Source of the DNA: Eubacteriales bacterium | Lineage (GTDB): Bacteria; Bacillota; Clostridia; Oscillospirales; Oscillospiraceae | Direction: 5' to 3' | Assembly (NCBI GenBank): GCA_030531505.1 | Contig: JAUNNH010000017.1 | Span: forward strand, 1-38,980 | Length of the DNA stretch: 38,980 bases | Shown: one piece after another, positions 18,492 to 26,833 of the stretch | Layout: each line of letters starts with the position of its first letter | Numbering within the stretch: the stretch's first letter is position 1 | Notes under the pieces: generated by a model | What the model was told of the DNA's origin: nothing | The model's database searches: none | The model's input: the letters and a program-made list of their open reading frames with translations, nothing else | Program-made: the position numbers and the translations under genes

Positions 18492-19678
18492 CGCAAAAAT
18501 GCAAACATATTCCAGTTGTTGTCCTCGAGCGCGCCGGGATTGTAGAGCACCATCACCAGGTCCGGCCGCCAGCTCTCGATCAGGGACGGGAGGCGCTCGT
18601 CCTCAAAGCGCATGTCCACGGTGCGCACTTCCCCGCAGGCGAGGGAGAGCCAGGGGATCACGACCAGGCTCGCGGAGTCCTTGATGAGCAGGATGCGCTT
18701 GCCGCTTCCCTGCACGGGAAGGCCTTCCTCCGCTGCGAGATTGCGGATATCCATCCACTCGTCGCCGCCGCAGTAGAAGTCGTAGAGGCTCGCCTCGTAG
18801 GGATCGGCGTCGAAGAGCTCCGGGTGGAAGAGGCAGGCGTCGAGCGAACCTCTCCGGGTGCTGCCGTCCCGGGAGGAATAGACCTCGAGCGCGGTGTCGA
18901 AGCGCGGGGTGATCACGCTGAAGTCGTCCTTCCCCGCGTACCAGGCGCCGACGCGCCGGCCGCTGCTGCCGAGGAAGCAGTTCTCGTGCACCTCGACGGC
19001 GTAGTTGTCAAAGTCCGAGAGCGCCGGGTCCGCCGCAAAGCCGGGATCGCGCGCGGCGAGGTAGTCCAGGATCTCCGTGAAGGCCCAGAAGCCCATCTCC
19101 GGCGTCCAGTGGTGGTCGGTGTTGAAGAAGTGGCTGTAGTGGTCGATGCCCGCCGCCTTCTCCCGCTCGCGCAGGTCCAGCGTCGTGACGCCCGCCTCCC
19201 GCAGCAGCGCGAGGAAGCGGTCGGCGTTCTCGTTGCCGTAGTCCTCGACGCCCGGCGGGAGCTGCTTGTCGTCCTCGTCGAGATAGAAGAGGGAGTTCAC
19301 GTAGACGAAGGGCAGGCCCTGCTCCTCCACATAGCGGGAGAAGGCGATCGTCTCCCCGGCGATGCCGCTCATGTCGAGCTCCGGGATGATATAGCTGAGC
19401 TTGCCGTTATCGAGGCGGTAGCGCTCGTTCACGACGCGCTTGCCGAGCAGGCGCTCCACGCCGCCGTTGAGCGTGATGAAGGGGTGCAGATGCTCGCCGA
19501 GGCGGTCGTTGAAGTAGGCCTCGAGCGCCTTCGTATCCGGCACCTTCCCGTCCGCGAGCTGCCGCGCCCCGCGCAGGACCGTGCTCCCGAAGGGCCAGGC
19601 GCCCAGCGCGAGGAAGAGCGCGAGCAGCAGCAGGAAGAGGAGCGCGCAGAGGTTTTTGATCGAGAAAAAGGATTTCAT
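18488..19678 (-). CDS. DHHW-family / AlgX-N-like partner of an MBOAT acyltransferase
   Basis: 396 aa. An N-terminal signal-anchor (LCALLFLLLLALFLALGAW) is followed by an extracellular SGNH-like domain. The family signature FNTDHHWTPEMGFWAF is present, with GGDEWMDIRNLAAE and the late block LLIKDSASLVVIPWLSL containing the presumptive serine. Such proteins work next to an MBOAT protein to transfer acyl (usually acetyl) groups to an exported polysaccharide or wall polymer; the polymer cannot be told from this window. GGAGG precedes ATG 19678, 13 nt after the MBOAT stop. There is no terminator after it, so the transcript may run into the valS leader. Confidence 0.85.
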   Translation of the reverse strand: MKSFFSIKNLCALLFLLLLALFLALGAWPFGSTVLRGARQLADGKVPDTKALEAYFNDRLGEHLHPFITLNGGVERLLGKRVVNERYRLDNGKLSYIIPELDMSGIAGETIAFSRYVEEQGLPFVYVNSLFYLDEDDKQLPPGVEDYGNENADRFLALLREAGVTTLDLREREKAAGIDHYSHFFNTDHHWTPEMGFWAFTEILDYLAARDPGFAADPALSDFDNYAVEVHENCFLGSSGRRVGAWYAGKDDFSVITPRFDTALEVYSSRDGSTRRGSLDACLFHPELFDADPYEASLYDFYCGGDEWMDIRNLAAEEGLPVQGSGKRILLIKDSASLVVIPWLSLACGEVRTVDMRFEDERLPSLIESWRPDLVMVLYNPGALEDNNWNMFAFLR

Positions 19679-19691
19679 TCTCCGCGCCTCC

Positions 19692-21089
19692 TCAGAAATT
19701 GAAGTAGATGAAGGGGTTATGCGCCCCCATGGCGAGATAGGACACGCAGACGAGCAGCAGCGCCGCGTAGACCAGGGCGCGGACGAGCCGGCCGGGCGTG
19801 TTCTGCGGCAGCTTCTTCTCCGCCAGGGGCCAGAGCGGCGCGGCGAAGAGGACGGCGGCCAGCAGCACCCAGCGCGTCTCGTTCCAGAAGAGCGCGGCGG
19901 TGGGATCCGCCGCCCCGTCGAAGAGGAGCATCGCGCGCAGCTGCACGAGCGCGGCGGGGATATCCCGCGCGCCGAAAACCACCATGCTCCCGAGCACCAC
20001 CAGCAGCGTCACGAGCGTATAGATCCAGCGGACGGGCCGGGACTGGCAGCGGCGCGGGAAGTCCGTGAGCTTCTCGGCCGAGACCAGCACGCCGAAGAGC
20101 AGGCCCCAGGCGATGTAGTGCCAGGCCGCGCCGTGCCAGATGCCGGTGAGCAGCCACACCACAAGCAGGTTCAGCAGCAGGCGCGGCTTACGGACGCGCG
20201 AGCCGCCCATCGGGAAATAGACATAGTCGCGGAACCAGCGGCCGAGCGAGATGTGCCAGCGGTTCCAGAACTCCGTGAAGGAGCGGGAGATATAGGGGTA
20301 GTTGAAGTTCTCCTCGAAGCGGAAGCCGAACATCGCCCCGAGGCCGATGGCCATATCGGAATAGCCGGAGAAGTCGTAGTAGAGCTGCAGGGTGTAGGCC
20401 ACCGCGCCGAGCCAGGCCATGGCCGTGGAGATCTCCCCGGACGCGGCGAGACGGAAGCCCGTCTCCCCGGCGAGGGCGAGGTTGTTGGCGAGGAGGATCT
20501 TCTTGCCGAGGCCGCGCAGAAAGCGGCAGACGCCCTCCTGAAAGCCCTCTTGGGTGACCTGCCGCTCGCGGATCTGGGCGGCGATGCTGTTGTAGCGGAC
20601 GATGGGGCCCGCGATGAGCTGCGGGAAAAACGCGATGTAGAGCCCGAGATCGAGCACATTGCGCTGCACCTCGGTCTGGCCGCGATAGACGTCGATGCCG
20701 TAGCTCATGGCCTGGAAGGTGAAGAAGGAGATGCCGATGGGCAGCGCGATACGCGGCACGGTCATCTTCGTGCCGAGCAGGGCGTTGAGGTTCTCGACGG
20801 CAAAGCCGAGGTATTTGAAATGGAAGAGGATCCCGAGGTTGAAGACGACCGTCAGCACGAGCCAGAGCTTCCTGCGCCGCGTGCGCGCCTGGACGAGGCC
20901 GAGGGCGTAGTTGACCGCGACGGACAGCAGCATCAGAAAGACGTAGACCGGCTCGCCCCAGGCGTAGAAGAACAGGCTCGCGATCAGGAGAAGGAGGTTG
21001 CGCGCCCGGATCGAGCGCAGCAGCCCATAGTACGCGAGCAGCACGCAAGGCAGAAAGATGAACAGAAAGATGGTACTGGAAAACAGCAT
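19692..21089 (-). CDS. MBOAT O-acyltransferase (AlgI/DltB-like)
   Basis: 465 aa, about ten membrane segments. Recognisable blocks: MLFSSTIFLFIFLPCVLLAY, LLIASLFFYAWGEPVYVFLM, ISFFTFQAMSYGIDVYRGQT, FFPQLIAGPIVRYNSIAAQI, YYDFSGYSDMAIGLGAMFGF, NYPYISRSFTEFWNRWHISL, and the family signature around the catalytic His, LLTGIWHGAAWHYIAWGLLF. It moves an acyl group from the cytoplasm to a partner (here the DHHW protein) for O-acylation outside the cell. Start ATG 21089 follows GGAGAG; an upstream in-frame TTG at 21113 has no ribosome site. Confidence 0.92.
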   Translation of the reverse strand: MLFSSTIFLFIFLPCVLLAYYGLLRSIRARNLLLLIASLFFYAWGEPVYVFLMLLSVAVNYALGLVQARTRRRKLWLVLTVVFNLGILFHFKYLGFAVENLNALLGTKMTVPRIALPIGISFFTFQAMSYGIDVYRGQTEVQRNVLDLGLYIAFFPQLIAGPIVRYNSIAAQIRERQVTQEGFQEGVCRFLRGLGKKILLANNLALAGETGFRLAASGEISTAMAWLGAVAYTLQLYYDFSGYSDMAIGLGAMFGFRFEENFNYPYISRSFTEFWNRWHISLGRWFRDYVYFPMGGSRVRKPRLLLNLLVVWLLTGIWHGAAWHYIAWGLLFGVLVSAEKLTDFPRRCQSRPVRWIYTLVTLLVVLGSMVVFGARDIPAALVQLRAMLLFDGAADPTAALFWNETRWVLLAAVLFAAPLWPLAEKKLPQNTPGRLVRALVYAALLLVCVSYLAMGAHNPFIYFNF

Positions 21090-21130
21090 GGCCGTTTCTC
21101 TCCGAAAAAACAAACTGATAAAACTATCAA

Positions 21131-21160
21131 ATTATAAAACAAATCCCCGCACAGTGTCAA
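21131..21160 (-). promoter_or_regulatory. Promoter of the MBOAT-DHHW operon
   Basis: Minus strand TTGACA (21155-21160), 18-nt spacer, TATAAT (21131-21136). The -35 lies in the loop of the terminator of the gene upstream. Confidence 0.8.
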
Positions 21161-21172
21161 CCATGCGGGGAT
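21132..21172 (-). terminator. Terminator of the thioredoxin-reductase-like gene
   Basis: 9-bp stem ATCCCCGCA/TGCGGGGAT (21143-21172) with a 12-nt loop, then TTGTTTTAT on the minus strand. It overlaps the next promoter. Confidence 0.75.
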
Positions 21173-21189
21173 CGGGGGAAACGCCGTCT

Positions 21190-22008
21190 TTACTTGTCGA
21201 GTTTGGCGAGATAGTCGCAGGCGGAGAGCGCCGCAACGTTCCCCTCGCCCGCCGCCTTGGCGAGCTGGAAGGGCTTGCCGGTGCAGTCGCCCGCGGCGAA
21301 GACGCCCGGGACGTTCGTGCGCATCTGGCGGTCCACGGCGATGCCGCCCTGCTCGTACTCGAGGCCCGGCACCAGCTTCGTCACCGAGACGGTGTCCTTG
21401 ATGATGAAGACGCCGTCCACCTTGTGCTCCTCCCCGGCGAAGACGAGCGTGTCGGCCTTGAGGCCGCCCTTCACCTCGAACCTCCCGTTCCGGAAGAAGC
21501 GCAGCACCGTGCAGCCGATGCCCTCCAGGAAGTCCGCGTCCTCCTTCGCCTCCTCGCCCGTGCCGACCACCGCCACGGTCTTGCCCCGGTAGAGCATGCC
21601 GTCGCAGGTCGCGCAGTAGCTCACGCCGCGGCCGAGGAACTCCGCCTCGCCGGGATAGAGCTTTTCCCGGGTGATGCCGGCGGCGAGCAGGATGCTGCGG
21701 CCCATATAGTAGTCGCTCCCGACGGCGACGCCGAAGGTATCGCCCATCGGCAGCACCGAGAGCGCGCGCCCCGTGACGAGCACCGCGCCGCTCTCCTCGA
21801 GCTGGCGGCGGAAGAGCGCGGTCATCTCCTCCCCCGTCATGGCGGGCAGGCCGGGATAGTTCGTGATCTGCTCGGCCTTCCAGAGGCTGCTGGTGTCGGA
21901 TTTGTTGCTGACGACCAGCGCGCTCTTGCCGCGGTTGTGAAGCGTCAGCGCCGCGGAGGTCGCCGCCGCGCCGCCGCCGATGATGATGACGTCGTAGATC
22001 TGATCCAT
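21190..22008 (-). CDS. Thioredoxin-reductase-like FAD flavoprotein
   Basis: 272 aa, shorter than the usual 305-320 aa TrxB. The FAD site is YDVIIIGGGAAATSAALTLH, the redox-active disulfide is YCATCDG, and the C-terminal FAD motif is VPGVFAAGDCTGKPFQLAKA. The NAD(P) subdomain keeps a GTGEEA loop (AVVGTGEEAKEDADF), but the HRRxxxR motif that grips the NADPH phosphate is absent; FFRNGRFE stands there. NADH use or another donor (as in ferredoxin-dependent flavin thioredoxin reductases of clostridia) is possible. The frame opens upstream, but ATG 22008 follows GGAGAG. Monocistronic. Confidence 0.85.
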   Translation of the reverse strand: MDQIYDVIIIGGGAAATSAALTLHNRGKSALVVSNKSDTSSLWKAEQITNYPGLPAMTGEEMTALFRRQLEESGAVLVTGRALSVLPMGDTFGVAVGSDYYMGRSILLAAGITREKLYPGEAEFLGRGVSYCATCDGMLYRGKTVAVVGTGEEAKEDADFLEGIGCTVLRFFRNGRFEVKGGLKADTLVFAGEEHKVDGVFIIKDTVSVTKLVPGLEYEQGGIAVDRQMRTNVPGVFAAGDCTGKPFQLAKAAGEGNVAALSACDYLAKLDK

Positions 22009-22040
22009 GTCTGTCTCTCCTTTTTCTATCTTCTGGGAAC

Positions 22041-22070
22041 AGTATACCACGTCCCGGGGGAAAGTGTCAA
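22041..22070 (-). promoter_or_regulatory. Promoter of the thioredoxin-reductase-like gene
   Basis: Minus strand TTGACA (22065-22070), 18-nt spacer, TATACT (22041-22046). Confidence 0.8.
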
Positions 22071-22142
22071 TTGTCAAATTTAATTTTGCTAAATCGTTTA
22101 AAAAGGATCCCGGGACGGAGGCGGGGCGCCGTGATTTCCCGC

Positions 22143-22171
22143 TTGTAATCGCGGGGCGTTTCGAGTATAAT
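22143..22171 (+). promoter_or_regulatory. glnS promoter
   Basis: TTGTAA (22143-22148), 17-nt spacer, TATAAT (22166-22171). An in-frame ATG at 22170 is part of the -10 box and therefore not the start. Confidence 0.8.
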
Positions 22172-22205
22172 GGATAAGCTATTCTTTTGTTTGGGAGAGA
22201 CAGAC

Positions 22206-23891
<1,686 letters not shown>

Positions 23892-23917
23892 CTTCCAAAA
23901 CATCGCCCGAGTTTTTG

Positions 23918-23968
23918 GGGAAGATGCACAGAAAAGCTTTGAATTTTTTGTGGATCTTCCCTTTTCTT
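23918..23968 (+). terminator. glnS terminator
   Basis: GGGAAGAT (23918-23925) pairs with ATCTTCCC (23954-23961), with further interrupted pairing inside (CACA with TGTG), followed by TTTTCTT. Confidence 0.6.
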
Positions 23969-23992
23969 ATACAAATCTTCCAATCTGTAGCA

Positions 23993-24022
23993 TTGACGAA
24001 ACGGTTACAAATCAAGTATAAT
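23993..24022 (+). promoter_or_regulatory. Promoter of the small protein / enoate reductase operon
   Basis: TTGACG (23993-23998), 18-nt spacer, TATAAT (24017-24022). The predicted start near 24029 gives a 65-nt leader with a hairpin. Confidence 0.8.
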
Positions 24023-24043
24023 AATGCTGCAGTATGTGCATGG

Positions 24044-24065
24044 ACAGCGGGTTTTTCCCCGCTGT
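24044..24065 (+). other. Leader hairpin before the 48-aa gene
   Basis: 8-bp stem ACAGCGGG/CCCGCTGT with a TTTTTC loop, followed by TGAAAAATG and not a T run, so it is not a normal terminator. It could stabilise the mRNA 5' end. Confidence 0.5.
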
Positions 24066-24093
24066 TGAAAAATGACTAACGGGAGGGAAAAAC

Positions 24094-24240
24094 ATGCTGG
24101 ATAAGGTCCGTCGCTTCTTGGAGAAACATCTGCCGTTCCTGTTTGATGATGACCTGCAGTTCAAGGTGCGGGATATCCTGCGTCTGCTGGGCGACCTGAT
24201 CGTGTGGCCGTTCAACTATGTGAAGAGCTTCTTCAAGTAA
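24094..24240 (+). CDS. 48-aa small protein upstream of the enoate reductase
   Basis: Not a family I recognise. ATG 24094 follows a strong GGGAGGG site (7 nt away) and a good promoter, and the ORF ends 31 nt before the enoate reductase gene. The product starts MLDKVRRFLEKHLPFLFDDD, then LQFKVRDILRLLGDLIVWPF and ends NYVKSFFK. It is basic at both ends and amphipathic, with a hydrophobic C-terminal half (LLGDLIVWPFNYV), so it may lie on or in the membrane. A role as membrane anchor or regulator of the neighbouring reductase is a guess from position only. Codon choice is like that of the reductase. Confidence 0.75.
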   Translation: MLDKVRRFLEKHLPFLFDDDLQFKVRDILRLLGDLIVWPFNYVKSFFK

Positions 24241-24271
24241 GTGTGAAATTAATTAGAAAGAGGGAAAAGCG

Positions 24272-26335
24272 ATGAACGAAAAATACGCTCCTTTATTTAC
24301 TCCGTTCAAAGTGGGCAATGTGGAGATCAAGAACCGCATCGTCCAGTGTTCCATGGGCGGCACCTCTCTGTTCGGCTGGCTGGAGCCCTGCCACTTCGAT
24401 AAAGAAGCGGCCCACTTCCTGCTCCAGCGCGCGCAGGACGGCGTCGGCCTGATCCTGCCCGGCATGCAGTGCGTCCGCGATACGATGGGCTGCCGCTGGC
24501 TGTATCAGAACAAGCCCATGTTCCGTGAGCTCGCCCAGTGGATGCCCGAGTTCCACAAGACCGGCGCCAAGCTCTTCATTCAGCTGGCCGCCGGCTTCGG
24601 CCGCTCCATGGCCGTCACCCCGTGGATGGTCGAGCTGAACAACCACCCCCTGCTCGGCAAGCTCGCCAGCCCCTTTGTGGACGTCTCCTTCTCCTGCGCC
24701 TCCGCTTCCGCCACGCCCAACCGCTGGCAGGAGGACATGCTCTCCCGTCCCATGACCGTGGAAGAGATCCACGAGATGGTCTATGCCTTCGGCCAGACCG
24801 CCAAGCTCCTGCGTGAGGCCGGCGTCGACGGCGTTGAGATCCACGCCGTGCACGAGGGCTATCTGCTCGACCAGTTCACCATCGAGAACTGGAACAACCG
24901 TACCGACCAGTACGGCGGCTCCTTCGAGAACCGCTTCCGCTTCCCCGTGGAGATCGTGCAGGAGATCAAGCGCCAGGCCGGCGCGGACTTCCCCGTCTCC
25001 CTGCGCTACTCCGTCGTCTCCAAGACCAAGGCCTGGGGCCACGGCGCCATGCCCGGCGAGGAGTTCGAGGAGTTCGGCCGCGACATGCCCGAGTCCGAGC
25101 GCGCCGTCAAGTATCTGCAGGACGCCGGCTACGACATGCTCAACGCCGACAACGGCACCTACGACGCCTGGTACTGGGCTCACCCGCCTCAGTACATGCC
25201 GGATAACTGCAACCTCGAGGATGTCGAGCACGTCCGTCAGTTCGTGACCATCCCCGTCGCCTGCGCCGGCCGTATGGATCCGGTCAAGGCCGCCGAGGAG
25301 ATCGCCGCCGGCCGTCTGGACGCCATGGCCATCGCCCGTCAGAACCTCTGCGATCCCGACTGGATCCAGAAGATCCTGCACGACGAGGAGGACAAGATCA
25401 AGCCCTGCATCCGCTGCCACAACGGCTGCTTCAACTTCGCCAAGTACAAAGGCACCGCCAACATCCAGGCGCTGCCCGACTCCCTGCACCTGGGCCGCTG
25501 CGCCCTGCATCCGCCCACGATGCAGCACACCCGCTACAAGATCGTCCCGACCAAGCGTCCGAAGAAGGTCGCCATCATCGGCGCCGGCATCGGCGGTCTG
25601 GAGACCGCTCTGGTCCTGAAGAAGCGCGGCCACAAGCCCGTCGTCTTCGAGAAGACCGACAAGATCGGCGGCCTGTTCCTGACGGCCTCCGCCATGTCCT
25701 TCAAGGAGAACGACAAGCAGCTCGTCAAGTGGTACGAGCGCGAGGTCGCCGAGCAGGGCATCGACATCCGCTTCAACACCGAGGTCAGCGATCTGGGCAC
25801 CCTGCGCGGCTTCGACGAGATCGTCGTCGCGACCGGCTCCGTCCCCCGCACGATGCCCAACGTCAAGGGCTTCGAGAAGTGCCTGACCTTCAAGCAGCTG
25901 CTCAAGGAGAAGGTCCCCGTGGGCGACAAGGTCGTCTTCTTCGGCGGCGGCCAGTCCTCCTGCGAGGCGGCCTATGAGATGATCCTCCAGGGCAAGCACC
26001 CCGTCATCGTCGAGTACGCGAGGGACCTGGTCCCCGCGCAGAACGTCTGCCTCTCCAACGCCTCCTTCCTGCGTGACATGATGACCTACAAGAAGGTCCC
26101 CGTGTACCTGGAGAGCACGATCACCGAGATCGGCGACAAGACCGTCACCATCCGCTCCAAGGACGGCAAGACCGTGACCGAGGTCGAGTACGACAACATC
26201 GTCAACGGCATCGGCTTCGTGCCCACGCCGGTCGGCGGCAAGGGCCCGCACATCCACCGCGTCGGCGACTGCGTTGCCATCGGCAACCTGCGCACCGCCA
26301 TCTGGCGCGCCTGGGACGTCGCGATGAAGATCTGA
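24272..26335 (+). CDS. Old Yellow Enzyme-type enoate / 2,4-dienoyl reductase (FMN, 4Fe-4S, FAD)
   Basis: 687 aa, similar in size to FadH, BaiCD/BaiH and 2-enoate reductases. Residues 1-370 form the FMN TIM barrel: LFTPFKVGNVEIKNRIVQCS, FIQLAAGFGRS, VEIHAVHEGYLLDQFTIENW, NNRTDQYGGSFENRFRFPVE and NADNGTYDAWYWAHPP. An Fe-S site follows: Cys379, Cys382, Cys386 (CIRCHNGCF) and Cys410 (LGRCALHP); the 23-residue gap before the last Cys is longer than I expect (about 11). The FAD/NAD(P)H domain has VAIIGAGIGGLETALVLKKR, VFEKTDKIGGLF and VVFFGGGQSSCEAAYEMI, ending HRVGDCVAIGNLRTAIWRAW. Such enzymes reduce activated C=C bonds of enoates, dienoyl-CoAs or steroid enones; the substrate here is open. GAGGGA precedes ATG 24272. 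Codon bias is strong, suggesting high expression. Confidence 0.88.
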   Translation: MNEKYAPLFTPFKVGNVEIKNRIVQCSMGGTSLFGWLEPCHFDKEAAHFLLQRAQDGVGLILPGMQCVRDTMGCRWLYQNKPMFRELAQWMPEFHKTGAKLFIQLAAGFGRSMAVTPWMVELNNHPLLGKLASPFVDVSFSCASASATPNRWQEDMLSRPMTVEEIHEMVYAFGQTAKLLREAGVDGVEIHAVHEGYLLDQFTIENWNNRTDQYGGSFENRFRFPVEIVQEIKRQAGADFPVSLRYSVVSKTKAWGHGAMPGEEFEEFGRDMPESERAVKYLQDAGYDMLNADNGTYDAWYWAHPPQYMPDNCNLEDVEHVRQFVTIPVACAGRMDPVKAAEEIAAGRLDAMAIARQNLCDPDWIQKILHDEEDKIKPCIRCHNGCFNFAKYKGTANIQALPDSLHLGRCALHPPTMQHTRYKIVPTKRPKKVAIIGAGIGGLETALVLKKRGHKPVVFEKTDKIGGLFLTASAMSFKENDKQLVKWYEREVAEQGIDIRFNTEVSDLGTLRGFDEIVVATGSVPRTMPNVKGFEKCLTFKQLLKEKVPVGDKVVFFGGGQSSCEAAYEMILQGKHPVIVEYARDLVPAQNVCLSNASFLRDMMTYKKVPVYLESTITEIGDKTVTIRSKDGKTVTEVEYDNIVNGIGFVPTPVGGKGPHIHRVGDCVAIGNLRTAIWRAWDVAMKI

Positions 26336-26356
26336 TCTCATCATCCCAAGCGAAAA

Positions 26357-26386
26357 GAATCACCCGGCTGAAAGGCCGGGTGATTC
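26357..26386 (+). repeat. Left copy of a duplicated hairpin flanking structured repeat A
   Basis: 12-bp stem GAATCACCCGGC/GCCGGGTGATTC with a TGAAAG loop. 26357-26385 is identical to 26547-26575. This copy lacks a T run, while the right copy has one. Confidence 0.85.
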
Positions 26387-26548
26387 AGACTGTAGACAAA
26401 CCCCTCTGACCAAGCTTGGATACGCATGGGGAGAGCTCGAGAGGGGATTGGTTATTCCCTCTCGAGTTTGATTCACACAAAAATGGGAACTTTTTCGGAA
26501 GTTTCCATTTTTGTGCCTCAAGCTGTCGACCTTTTGTCGACAGCTTGA
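26387..26548 (+). repeat. Structured intergenic repeat, copy A
   Basis: About 162 bp with three strong hairpins: 26436-26466 (10-bp stem), 26476-26515 (17-bp stem, TTTCGG loop), 26518-26548 (13-bp perfect stem TCAAGCTGTCGAC, CTTTT loop). Copy B at 34445-34606 has the same order, with compensatory changes in the stems. No ORF of note is inside. The ends are weakly inverted (CAGACTGTAGACAA against TCAAGCTGTCGACAA), as in a MITE. Confidence 0.85.
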
Positions 26549-26579
26549 ATCACCCGGCTGAAAGGCCGGGTGATTTTTT
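26547..26579 (+). terminator. Terminator of the enoate reductase operon (right hairpin copy)
   Basis: 11-bp stem AATCACCCGGC/GCCGGGTGATT, loop TGAAAG, then a run of six T (26574-26579). Confidence 0.8.
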
Positions 26580-26607
26580 GTCTGCGGGCTCCGCCGCCGG
26601 ACCGGGC

Positions 26608-26641
26608 AAAACAGCCGCCCCCTCTTGCGAAGGGGCGGCTG
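26608..26641 (-). terminator. Terminator of the truncated minus-strand ORF
   Basis: 10-bp stem CAGCCGCCCC/GGGGCGGCTG (26612-26641), 10-nt loop, then TTTT on the minus strand. It sits about 30 bp past the stop codon at 26672. Confidence 0.65.
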
Positions 26642-26671
26642 CCGGTATCTCTTCCGTGCTTTCGTCCCGGC

Positions 26672-26770
26672 TCACAGCTTGCTCTTCAGGTCCTTCAGGA
26701 AGGCGTCGCTGAGGGAGAAGGCGATCGTCCCGCCGTCCGGCTTAGCCTGATGGTGCCAATCAAACGTCAT
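26672..26770 (-). pseudogene. Possible 3' remnant of a gene cut off by the TIR element
   Basis: A 32-codon frame ending DGGTIAFSLSDAFLKDLKSKL, stop at 26672-26674, followed by a terminator. It reads like the tail of an ordinary protein. Upstream it runs straight into the left inverted repeat of the ATPase element, and the only ATG (26770) lies inside that repeat without a ribosome site. I therefore read it as a gene 3' end truncated by insertion or deletion; a genuine 32-aa protein made by the element is the alternative. The parent family was not recognised. Confidence 0.4.
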
Positions 26771-26833
26771 TTGTCATACAGGCCCCAAAAAGCCCGGGAT
26801 CATGCGCTTTTTCGGCATGACGTTTGTTTTTGG

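Noticed and set aside
24094-26335. Bile-acid-inducible (bai) operon
   Set aside because: The reductase resembles BaiCD/BaiH at the family level, but no other bai gene (ligase BaiB, dehydratase BaiE, BaiF, BaiG, BaiA) is next to it.
26387-26548. Insertion sequence with a coding capacity
   Set aside because: 162 bp, no transposase ORF in any frame; kept as a structured/MITE-like repeat.
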